6,844 nucleotides of DNA from NCBI GenBank assembly GCA_001803565.1, contig MHDQ01000103.1, positions 1 to 6,844 of the forward strand, given 5' to 3'. The DNA is from Nitrospinae bacterium RIFCSPLOWO2_12_FULL_45_22. GTDB lineage: Bacteria > 2-12-FULL-45-22. Positions 1 to 6,241 of this stretch are shown one piece after another. The notes under the pieces are model-generated. The model searched no databases, was not told the origin of the DNA, and was given only the letters and a program-made list of their open reading frames with translations. How positions within the stretch are numbered: position 1 is the first letter of the stretch; the number at the start of each line of letters is the position of its first letter. A program made the translations under genes and the position numbers.

Positions 1-20
1 TTGTGCGCAAATGGCCATTG

Positions 21-758
21 TTATAAGGGGGGGGGTAATTGTTTAAGTTCCTCAGCATAACTTCTGCCATATATATCAAGGAAAATATCATATCCAAGAA
101 AATCAAAATGAGCTCTCAACTCATCACGATTAATGAAAGTACAATGTATATCACCAGCGTAGCTGCCTTTAAGCGGTCCATATGACATCGTAACAGATTG
201 GATGGTGGTAAAAGTCGGCATCGGTCCAGTCAACAAACGCAATAACACAAAGAATTCCGGATCGCAGCCGGTTAATCGCTCGACAAGTTGTTTCCAATTA
301 CGTGAGTATTGCAAGGTACTGCTGGACATAACAATATCGTAAGTTGGCTGCGGTAGTTGAAAATCAAGATCATCATCAGGATTTGCAGCAATAAAATACA
401 AACTCGAATCACCAAGGAACAATTTCCTGCCAAGTTCACAGTTGGAAGGCGTATCAACAATATGATATATTTGATTATTTAAAGGGATTTTTCCTACAAC
501 ACTGGCATAGTTCGTTGCAGGGCCTCCACCAAAATCAAGTACACTAACATAATCCTTGCTGTATGATTCATAAGCTAAAATTGCCAGAAACTCTCTTTCA
601 TACCACTCACAGGGATGATCTGGATTATGCATATTATTTTTTATATTGACCGTCGCACTCTTTACGGTTTCAATCCATATCGACTCGTCAAATAAATTCA
701 CAGACGTGTCCAGATACGGTCTTGCGGCATCACAATTTCCAAATACACCGGTAAACAC
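21..758 (-). CDS. TIGR04325-type putative methyltransferase
   Basis: A 245-residue protein resembling the TIGR04325 family of putative SAM-dependent methyltransferases found in surface-polysaccharide clusters. Seen: an N-terminal FTGVFGNCDAA segment (residues 2-12), like the family's usual opening; a glycine-rich SAM loop LDFGGGPATNY (74-84); an acidic VDTP at the end of the next strand (101-104); and MSSSTLQY (144-151), a family hallmark. The start is GTG. It is forced, because the in-frame codon run upstream goes straight to the TAG of the radical SAM gene, and AAGAGG lies about 11 bases before it. The C-terminus is suspicious: after YAEELKQL the frame runs through nine C bases, giving PPP, and stops two codons later (L, then TAA). 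Loss or gain of one C keeps the frame open to the window edge, so the natural C-terminus may be longer. The methyl acceptor is unknown; a sugar or a sugar substituent is an inference from context. Confidence 0.8.
   Translation of the reverse strand: MFTGVFGNCDAARPYLDTSVNLFDESIWIETVKSATVNIKNNMHNPDHPCEWYEREFLAILAYESYSKDYVSVLDFGGGPATNYASVVGKIPLNNQIYHIVDTPSNCELGRKLFLGDSSLYFIAANPDDDLDFQLPQPTYDIVMSSSTLQYSRNWKQLVERLTGCDPEFFVLLRLLTGPMPTFTTIQSVTMSYGPLKGSYAGDIHCTFINRDELRAHFDFLGYDIFLDIYGRSYAEELKQLPPPL
27..35. repeat. Nine-base G/C homopolymer at the 3' end of the methyltransferase gene
   Basis: The plus strand has nine consecutive G bases (C9 in the sense of the gene), located three codons before the stop. 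Read as C9, the protein ends in PPPL. Read as C8, it continues PPPYNNGHLRT to the edge of the window. Read as C10, it continues PPPLITMAICAQ to the edge. Tracts of this length are typical both of slipped-strand phase variation and of homopolymer sequencing errors. The sequence alone cannot separate the two. Confidence 0.85.
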
Positions 759-776
759 TTTTTTGCAATTCCTCTT

Positions 777-1628
777 CTAATTAGTTAAAGTATAAGCCTC
801 TGAAAAAGGTTTGTGTTCAAAATCTGCACCTGTAGGGACACCCCAAAAGTGACAATGTGAACATAACGGCACAGAGTCTCTTTTGCCCTGCTTGTGATAT
901 TCAAGCCATTCCATCCTTTTTTTGCCGTTCCAAATTTGTGCCAGAGAGTCCTCTTTGGCATTACCGATAACGCCAATTCTTTCGGGATCAAATCTTACAC
1001 AGACGGAGACTTTCCCCTCTGTGTTGATCGCCATGTGATGGAGGAAATCAAGACAAATGCCTATCTCCGGGACTGTCGGCTGTTTTTTCTTATAATCATA
1101 GCTCCCCATGGGAGCGTGAAGCACCCTTCTTGCAATGGTGATGTCAAGTTTTTCATATCTGTAAGAATCAACATTTCCATTAAGTCGCACTATTACCTGT
1201 GGTTTTGAGTCGGCCTTAATTTCGAGAAATTTGTTAATAATTTCGTACTGTTCGTCACTTTCCGGGTCGTTTTCAATTACCGAAATTGCCATAGTATCAA
1301 GCTTGCCGATAATCTGGTCTGCTTTTTCAAGAAGCAGTTTCCCATTAGTATCAAAAGAAGTTATCTGATCCTTAAACAACGCTATCGCTTCAGAAAGACG
1401 AGGATAAAGAAGCGGTTCGCCATTGTTATGCAGTTGAACTACTATATTGGGAGGCAGTTGTTGTGCAATCCTTTCGAGAAGACAAAACTCCATGTCCCCA
1501 TAATTCAGGGTCAGATGGGGGAGATCTCTTTCGACCTTCCGTCGTCCACACATCCAGCATTCTTTATTACACCTGTTGGTTAGTTCAACATGTATTGTTG
1601 ATAAACCATGTAGTCCGTATTTATTCAT
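777..1628 (-). CDS. Radical SAM protein with SPASM/twitch-like C-terminal domain
   Basis: A 283-residue radical SAM enzyme. The canonical CX3CX2C motif (C20, C24, C27, in TNRCNKECWMCGRRK) binds the [4Fe-4S] cluster that cleaves SAM. NNGEP (68-72) corresponds to the GGEP motif contacting SAM, and SFDTNG (near 91-96) follows as in relatives. The C-terminal region carries four cysteines, C192, C210, C256 and C259, in a SPASM-like context (GICLDF, VSVCVRFD, GNAKEDSLAQIWNG, CSHC). Four rather than seven cysteines suggests one auxiliary cluster, as in twitch domains. I chose the ATG at 1628 because GGAAAGG lies just upstream; a GTG at 1640 would add four residues but has no good ribosome site. It sits 36 bp after one methyltransferase gene and 18 bp before another. 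Relatives act on peptides, sugars or small molecules (dehydrogenation, epimerization, crosslinking). Here a sugar or sugar-linked substrate is inferred from context only. Confidence 0.88.
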   Translation of the reverse strand: MNKYGLHGLSTIHVELTNRCNKECWMCGRRKVERDLPHLTLNYGDMEFCLLERIAQQLPPNIVVQLHNNGEPLLYPRLSEAIALFKDQITSFDTNGKLLLEKADQIIGKLDTMAISVIENDPESDEQYEIINKFLEIKADSKPQVIVRLNGNVDSYRYEKLDITIARRVLHAPMGSYDYKKKQPTVPEIGICLDFLHHMAINTEGKVSVCVRFDPERIGVIGNAKEDSLAQIWNGKKRMEWLEYHKQGKRDSVPLCSHCHFWGVPTGADFEHKPFSEAYTLTN

Positions 1629-1664
1629 CTTCCTTTCCACACTATTATTCGTCTTATACTGATC

Positions 1665-2648
1665 TTACGAAGGTTGTGTATAAGTTTTTCTGCCTTGAAA
1701 TATAAGGCAGTCGCCCAACGCATATTCGTTGATCATACGTTCGTACTCTAAAGCTGTTCTTTTGTAAAATTCGTTAACAGTATTCCCTGTGGGTGTATTA
1801 TTAGCCGGTTTTGGGGTTGAGAGCGCAGAGACAGCACAATCCTGAGGAGTGTGATTTTGTGACCACCAGACGTGATTGAAAAACGGATACATCAGAAAAC
1901 TTGAGACATGACCATCAAAACCGCATTCTTTACAAATTTCCAGAAGCGAATCCTTCGTGAAATAATGGATGTGTGCCTTGTGATAATAAAACTTTTCATA
2001 ACCGTTTTCTTTATACGTGCTGAGCAGAATATCGTTATGATTAGGGACCTCAAGGTGCAGTATCCCGCCAGGCTTTAAGACAGAAAAACACTTTACCAAA
2101 AAATCGCGTGGCGAAAATGTATGTTCGAGAACTTCAATACTGACAGCAATATCGTAAAAACTTTTTTGTAACTCGGCTTTCTCAAATGATGTATTAAATA
2201 TCTTTGCCTTTCTATTCTGCTGACACAAAAATGCCGCATCTTCTTTATTGGTTTCTACTCCATGACACACTTCAACTACCCTGGCGACTCTGTTCAGTAT
2301 CCCGCCAAAAGAACAACCAATCTCCAGATATTTTGTTTTTCTGTTCAGGTGTTGAGAAAAGCAGCCAAATTGTTTTTCATTTAACTCATTATATATTTTC
2401 AGGTGTTCGGCAGGAGGCGTCTTTGTTCCTGTTCTGGCGCTGAATTCCTCCCTGTATTGACCCTCGTAGAAATCCTCTGACTGCCAGAACTCCGGATCAA
2501 GAATTCCGTGACCGGCCCGATTGTGTACCCAGACAATAGCATTTCTACCGTCTCTCAGAGTCACCGGTTTTGGGAAATAATCATCCTGACGGGTATGGTC
2601 AAAGCCAACCAGTGCCAATATATTTGTGTCGAGGACATCCATGTTCAT
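1665..2648 (-). CDS. Class I SAM-dependent methyltransferase
   Basis: A 327-residue protein with a Rossmann methyltransferase core of the Methyltransf_23/UbiG-like type. Seen: motif I YLEIGCSFGG (107-116) for SAM binding; SIEVLEH (about 170-176); LKPGGILHLEVPN (191-203); then HIHYFTKDSL, a post-core element common in polysaccharide-cluster methyltransferases. About 100 residues precede the core and may form a substrate cap. A longer reading from a TTG at 2726 would overlap the VOC gene by 52 bp and lacks a ribosome site. The ATG at 2648 has AGGGA 11 bases upstream and lies 26 bp after the VOC stop, so I prefer it; another ATG two codons further in is possible. O-, N- or C-methylation of a sugar or its acyl group is plausible. 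The acceptor cannot be read from sequence. Confidence 0.85.
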   Translation of the reverse strand: MNMDVLDTNILALVGFDHTRQDDYFPKPVTLRDGRNAIVWVHNRAGHGILDPEFWQSEDFYEGQYREEFSARTGTKTPPAEHLKIYNELNEKQFGCFSQHLNRKTKYLEIGCSFGGILNRVARVVEVCHGVETNKEDAAFLCQQNRKAKIFNTSFEKAELQKSFYDIAVSIEVLEHTFSPRDFLVKCFSVLKPGGILHLEVPNHNDILLSTYKENGYEKFYYHKAHIHYFTKDSLLEICKECGFDGHVSSFLMYPFFNHVWWSQNHTPQDCAVSALSTPKPANNTPTGNTVNEFYKRTALEYERMINEYALGDCLIFQGRKTYTQPS

Positions 2649-2674
2649 TGAATGCAATTTCCCTATAATATGCT

Positions 2675-3106
2675 CTATTGAATGACTTCCACGAGTTCGA
2701 CAAAAGTCCCCTCCGGTGCCCGGCAAAATGCAACTTTTGCATAACCATCAGGTGATAACACCGGGTTACTTATAAATACAACGGCCTCTTTTCTTAATCT
2801 TTCGTACTCACAATCAATATCTTTAACGGCAAGGGCAATGTGCGACAAACCAATGTCGTTAATCTTTCTTTCCTGTTTTACTTCTGATGGCCTGGTGTAG
2901 CTTAGCAGTTCTAACATCTGTCCGTCCTGAGAAGTCATTTTAACCGTCGTTACAGATGCATTGTCTAATGCTAGTATTCTTTCGATATACGAACTGTTTT
3001 CTTCCGCTCGCTTTACAACCTCAAAACCCAGCAAATCTCTGTAAAAAAACAATGACTCCTGAAGGTTGTCTACAACTATTCCTGTATGACGTATTTTATT
3101 AACCAT
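2675..3106 (-). CDS. VOC (glyoxalase/dioxygenase-fold) metalloprotein
   Basis: A 143-residue protein of the vicinal oxygen chelate superfamily, built from two beta-alpha-beta-beta-beta repeats. The first spans roughly residues 5-70 (IRHTGIVVDNL... LELLSY) and the second roughly 87-141 (LSHIALAVKDI... VELVEV). All four expected metal ligands are visible: H7, E66, H89 and E137. The active site therefore looks intact. The superfamily includes glyoxalase I, methylmalonyl-CoA epimerase, extradiol dioxygenases and antibiotic-binding proteins; the H-E-H-E ligand set fits glyoxalase I or the epimerase better than the dioxygenases, which use two His and one Glu. Isomerization or epimerization of a sugar-derived or acyl intermediate is an inference. 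It starts 5 bp after the aminotransferase stop, without a strong Shine-Dalgarno site, so translation is probably coupled to that gene. Confidence 0.88.
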   Translation of the reverse strand: MVNKIRHTGIVVDNLQESLFFYRDLLGFEVVKRAEENSSYIERILALDNASVTTVKMTSQDGQMLELLSYTRPSEVKQERKINDIGLSHIALAVKDIDCEYERLRKEAVVFISNPVLSPDGYAKVAFCRAPEGTFVELVEVIQ

Positions 3107-3111
3107 AGGTC

Positions 3112-4491
3112 TTAATCTACTATTTCACTAAGTGCTTCATCCATAATTGACAGCCCTTCCAATAATGCCTCATCGGGTATTGTAAGTGGCGGAGCGATTT
3201 TGATTGATTCACGTCCTGTATGAACTACAAGCAAGCCTTTTTGCATGCACCTTTCTGACAGCATGCTCGGCAATATTGAATCTGGCTTGCCTGATTGAGA
3301 GTCACAAAATAGTAAAGCTGCGACAAGCCCCTTTCCAGAGACATATGATATATGCCCCGGAAATTTATCTTTTATGTGAGTAAGCTTCTCATGCAGCAGA
3401 TTACCCTTTCTGTTCGCCTCTTTGACAAGACCTCTTTCTTCAATTTCCTTTAAGGTAGCAAGACCGGCTGAACATACGAGCGGATTGGCTGAGTGTGTAC
3501 TGCTCATGCTCCCTACATCAGGTAAGTCCATTATTTCGGCGCTGCCCATTACACAGGAAAGGGGGACTCCTGAACCCATGCCTTTACCACAACAAATCAA
3601 ATCAGGGCTGACTTGATAATGCTCATATCCGAAACGTTTCCCCGTTCGCGCGAAACCAGCCTGCATCTCATCAAAAACAAGCAATATGTCATTTCTTCGG
3701 CATATCTGTTCTATGGCCTGTACAAAGTCCTGTGGATAAAACACAGCGCCCCAACCCTGGAAAGTCTCAAGCATGAATGCACAAACATCCTTCTTTAGAT
3801 CCAAGCCACCAGAGACAAGACGATCAATCCCGGCTTGTAAGAAGTCTGCGCTGCTTCTGGTATTTAAAGACCATGGATAGGGAAACGGTATATGGTAGAT
3901 ATTGGGGTCGTAATAACCTATCCATTCTTTTTGAACGGAATTGCTGCTCATCAGCTGGGCGCCCATAGTCCTGCCATGCCAGTTGCCTTCAATACAAATA
4001 ACGCCCGGCCTTCGCTTGCATTTTTTCTGTCCATACATACGGGCAAGCTTCATCCCCGCCTCGGTTGCTTCTGTACCGGCAGAAAGTAAAAATGCTTTTT
4101 CAAACTGTCCGTTAGTAAACCCAATAAGTTCTCTTAAATACTCCAATCGTAATTCATGAGTATAGGCATAGCAATGCAGCAGAGGTTTATCCAACGTCGC
4201 TCTTATTGCGTCTAAAACTCTAGGATTTGCGTGTCCGACATTCGATACAAATATCGTCGAAGTAAAATCGATCCATTTATTCCCGCTCTTGTCGAAGACA
4301 TTAAAATCTTCAGCCCGATCCCAGACAATGGGCAATTGACCTTGCATCGACCTGGATTCATATTTCTCGAGTTCTAAAAGTATCGATTCTGTTCCATGCG
4401 CCGGGATTGCAGTTTTTATTCTCCTATGCTTTGTCTCGACGGAAGGAACCTCAACCGGTGTTCTCGAAAATGTGTATTTCGTCTTCTTCAT
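3112..4491 (-). CDS. Class III PLP-dependent aminotransferase
   Basis: A 459-residue fold-type I aminotransferase of the acetylornithine/4-aminobutyrate/glutamate-1-semialdehyde group. Seen: LSAGTEATEAGMKLAR (136-151), whose Gly-Thr holds the PLP phosphate; NWHGRTMGA (170-178), which stacks on the cofactor; LVFDEMQAGFARTG (271-284) with D274, which pairs with the pyridine nitrogen; and ICCGKGMGSG (299-308) with K303 as the Schiff-base lysine. STHSANPL (331-338) is the usual segment after it. Length is normal for the class, with an N-terminal extension of about 45 residues. It differs from the DegT/DnrJ/EryC1 (class V-like) aminotransferases normally seen in nonulosonic acid pathways. It probably transfers an amino group to an aldehyde or ketone on a sugar or side-chain precursor, but the substrate is unknown. 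Its ATG overlaps the NeuA stop (ATGA), indicating coupled expression. Confidence 0.92.
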   Translation of the reverse strand: MKKTKYTFSRTPVEVPSVETKHRRIKTAIPAHGTESILLELEKYESRSMQGQLPIVWDRAEDFNVFDKSGNKWIDFTSTIFVSNVGHANPRVLDAIRATLDKPLLHCYAYTHELRLEYLRELIGFTNGQFEKAFLLSAGTEATEAGMKLARMYGQKKCKRRPGVICIEGNWHGRTMGAQLMSSNSVQKEWIGYYDPNIYHIPFPYPWSLNTRSSADFLQAGIDRLVSGGLDLKKDVCAFMLETFQGWGAVFYPQDFVQAIEQICRRNDILLVFDEMQAGFARTGKRFGYEHYQVSPDLICCGKGMGSGVPLSCVMGSAEIMDLPDVGSMSSTHSANPLVCSAGLATLKEIEERGLVKEANRKGNLLHEKLTHIKDKFPGHISYVSGKGLVAALLFCDSQSGKPDSILPSMLSERCMQKGLLVVHTGRESIKIAPPLTIPDEALLEGLSIMDEALSEIVD

Positions 4492-5213
4492 TTAAATAGC
4501 CTGTTTACCAATGAAGGGTCTGATGCGACTTTATACTCGAGATAGGCAAAATCATTTATTGTGTCAACTTCTACAGCAGATTCTGAAATATAGGCCATGA
4601 CACGGTTGCCGTGCAACTTCAGATTTTCTCTAACAAACGAACTTCTTATTACATCAACGTAGCCATTAGGATGGTACGTTTTACTGAATCGCTGGCGGTT
4701 ATCATTTGCAGCGTCCAGATCAAACGATCCGCAGAATACACGCTTGAGAAAACCGGTTTCTATCTCCATGGTTTTATAGGCAGATTCCGACATCTCGTGG
4801 ACAGAACGCAATGCAGTAGCCACCTCTGTGTTCCTTAGTAATTCAATCGCATCTTCTATGCAGCGGGAATCTCTCAGCGGAGTTGTCGGCCTGAGATGGA
4901 CGAGATATTCCGGCTGGCTACCTTCTTGATCCTGAAGCCAGTCAAGAGTGTGTTTTATGCACAGGTAATCAGTGGAGGTATCTCCGGAAATCTCCGCAGG
5001 CCTTAAGAAAGGGACTTCAGCTCCATATTGGGCAGCAATGTCTGCATACTTCTGAGAATCAGTTGAAACAATAACGCGATCTATATTCTTTGCCAATCGT
5101 GCTGCTGCAATACTGTAAGCAATCAATGGTTTGCCTGCCAAGTGCTTGATATTCTTATCGGGGATACTTTTAGAACCCGATCTTGCCGGAATTATGGCAA
5201 CTACCTGAGACAT
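4488..5213 (-). CDS. neuA: CMP-sialic acid-type cytidylyltransferase
   Basis: A 241-residue acylneuraminate cytidylyltransferase homologue, which activates a 3-deoxy-ulosonic acid with CTP to the CMP-sugar and releases pyrophosphate in the cytoplasm. Seen: the N-terminal nucleotide-binding loop IPARSGSKSIPDKNI (8-22), with the conserved R11, K15 and K20; HLRPTTPLRD (106-115); HPNGYVDVIR (181-190); and VEVDTINDF (214-222), with the acidic residues D217 and D221 that bind Mg2+ in this family. Length matches the single-domain enzymes of about 230 residues, with no fused SGNH esterase domain. Its ATG lies inside the NeuB gene (13-bp overlap) and is preceded by GGAG five bases upstream. The gene symbol reflects the family; the sugar could be sialic, legionaminic, pseudaminic or another ulosonic acid, and sequence alone does not decide. 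Confidence 0.93.
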   Translation of the reverse strand: MSQVVAIIPARSGSKSIPDKNIKHLAGKPLIAYSIAAARLAKNIDRVIVSTDSQKYADIAAQYGAEVPFLRPAEISGDTSTDYLCIKHTLDWLQDQEGSQPEYLVHLRPTTPLRDSRCIEDAIELLRNTEVATALRSVHEMSESAYKTMEIETGFLKRVFCGSFDLDAANDNRQRFSKTYHPNGYVDVIRSSFVRENLKLHGNRVMAYISESAVEVDTINDFAYLEYKVASDPSLVNRLFK

Positions 5214-6070
5214 GCTTTCTCCAGACGGTTTGAATGCCGGGGAATATGTGCTCTCAACTTCTTCGCAATGGGTATTTCCTCTTCTCTTATACCAAGTACT
5301 CCATTACCCATGGCCTTTTCGATCTTTCTTACTGCCCCGACAAGATATCGGAATCCAGCAGGCTCAATAGAAGCTGCCTGATCTGAGCCATACATGGCGC
5401 GATCAAGTGTGATATGGCGTTCTAACGAAGAGATACCCATGGCTGCAGCTGCATACGACACCGCAAGTCCAGTTTCATGGCCACTATACCCCACGTTGCA
5501 TTTGTATAGCTGTCGTAAAGTCTCAATACAGTTTAGATTGGCTTTCTCATCTAACATTGGATAAGTCGATATACAATGCATAAGCTCAAATGGGCAACCG
5601 GCACTGCGGAAAATATCCACTGCCTTGCCAATGTCTTCAGTAGTGCTCATTCCAGTTGATATAAAAGTATGTTTTCCTTCCGAGGCAACCTCTCTGAGGA
5701 AATCCTCATATACGATCATGGCAGAAGCTATCTTGTTGTACTTCAAATTAAACTGTCTGAGAAAATAGAGGCTTTCCATATCCCATGCCGAAGCAAACCA
5801 CTCTATGTTTTTCTGCCAGCAATAATTGTCAATTTCCCGATATTCATCCAGGCCAAACTCAAGGCCTTCCTTCTGATCGCGCTGGGTACTTCCCCATGGA
5901 CTTTCGCGAGGTGAATCGAGAAGTTCCTTAGAATATACAATATCTATAGTTCTTTTCTGGAATTTGACCGCATCGGCTCCGGCATTCCTGGCAACATCTA
6001 TCAGTTGTTTTGCAATATTTATATTTCCATTATGGTTGATGCCAATTTCAGCAATAATAAAGATATTCAT
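5201..6070 (-). CDS. neuB: NeuB-family ulosonic acid synthase, short form without SAF domain
   Basis: A 289-residue NeuB-type TIM-barrel synthase, which condenses phosphoenolpyruvate with a sugar aldehyde to a 3-deoxy-2-ulosonic acid. Seen: AEIGINHNG (7-15); VKFQKR (35-40), with K36 likely equal to the PEP-binding lysine of meningococcal NeuB; KIAS (113-116); STGMST (138-143); MHCISTYP (164-171); GYSGHE (194-199); ERHITLDR (217-224); and GSDQAAS (228-234). By alignment from memory, H198, E217, H219 and D230 match metal or active-site positions. The protein ends about 20 residues after the barrel, so the C-terminal SAF (antifreeze-like) domain of about 60 residues found in typical 340-residue NeuB proteins is absent. 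NeuA follows immediately, so no detached domain remains. The start is well supported: AAGG lies 6 bases upstream, and an in-frame TAA sits two codons before ATG. The sugar substrate is unknown. Confidence 0.93.
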   Translation of the reverse strand: MNIFIIAEIGINHNGNINIAKQLIDVARNAGADAVKFQKRTIDIVYSKELLDSPRESPWGSTQRDQKEGLEFGLDEYREIDNYCWQKNIEWFASAWDMESLYFLRQFNLKYNKIASAMIVYEDFLREVASEGKHTFISTGMSTTEDIGKAVDIFRSAGCPFELMHCISTYPMLDEKANLNCIETLRQLYKCNVGYSGHETGLAVSYAAAAMGISSLERHITLDRAMYGSDQAASIEPAGFRYLVGAVRKIEKAMGNGVLGIREEEIPIAKKLRAHIPRHSNRLEKACLR

Positions 6071-6207
6071 GTTTTACCTTTTTATACCTCACCATATAAT
6101 TGTTTTCATGGTAATAATTGTAACCATCTTGCACTGAGGCATCCTTAAAAATCGCAACATTTGTACCAAATTAAAAACTTTATCTGTTGTTTATCTTAAC
6201 AAATGGA

Positions 6208-6229
6208 CAGGGTTTTAGAAGTAACCCTG
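6208..6229. repeat. Perfect 7-bp-arm palindrome upstream of neuB
   Basis: CAGGGTT (6208-6214) and AACCCTG (6223-6229) are exact reverse complements separated by eight bases. It lies about 140 bp upstream of the neuB start. Neither strand has a long T tract directly after it, so a terminator is less likely than a protein-binding site or an RNA hairpin in a leader. Function is inferred only from position and symmetry. Confidence 0.55.
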
Positions 6230-6241
6230 ATTTTAGAAGTA
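6213..6241. repeat. Pair of 11-bp direct repeats overlapping the palindrome
   Basis: TTTTAGAAGTA occurs at 6213-6223 and again at 6231-6241, 18 bases apart start to start. The first copy covers the centre and part of the arms of the palindrome at 6208-6229. Two same-facing copies in an operon leader could be paired binding sites, but they may also be a chance duplication in AT-rich DNA. Confidence 0.5.

Noticed and set aside
1-18. Start of a next gene at an ATG (16-18, minus strand), two bases after the methyltransferase stop
   Set aside because: Only six codons are visible and there is no Shine-Dalgarno site, since the C tract lies upstream. The same frame is the C10 read-through of the methyltransferase, so it cannot be called.
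894-1208. Plus-strand open frames such as 894-1208, 1463-1705 and 3422-4159
   Set aside because: They lie opposite well-supported minus-strand genes, show no family motifs, and are shadows of those genes.
1629-1640. GTG start for the radical SAM gene at 1640
   Set aside because: It has no ribosome site before it, while the purine-rich GGAAAGG between it and the ATG at 1628 fits a Shine-Dalgarno for the ATG.
2649-2726. N-terminal extension of the methyltransferase from a TTG at 2726
   Set aside because: It overlaps the VOC gene by 52 bp, lacks a ribosome site, and its sequence is only the VOC 3' end read in another frame. The ATG at 2648 has AGGGA upstream.
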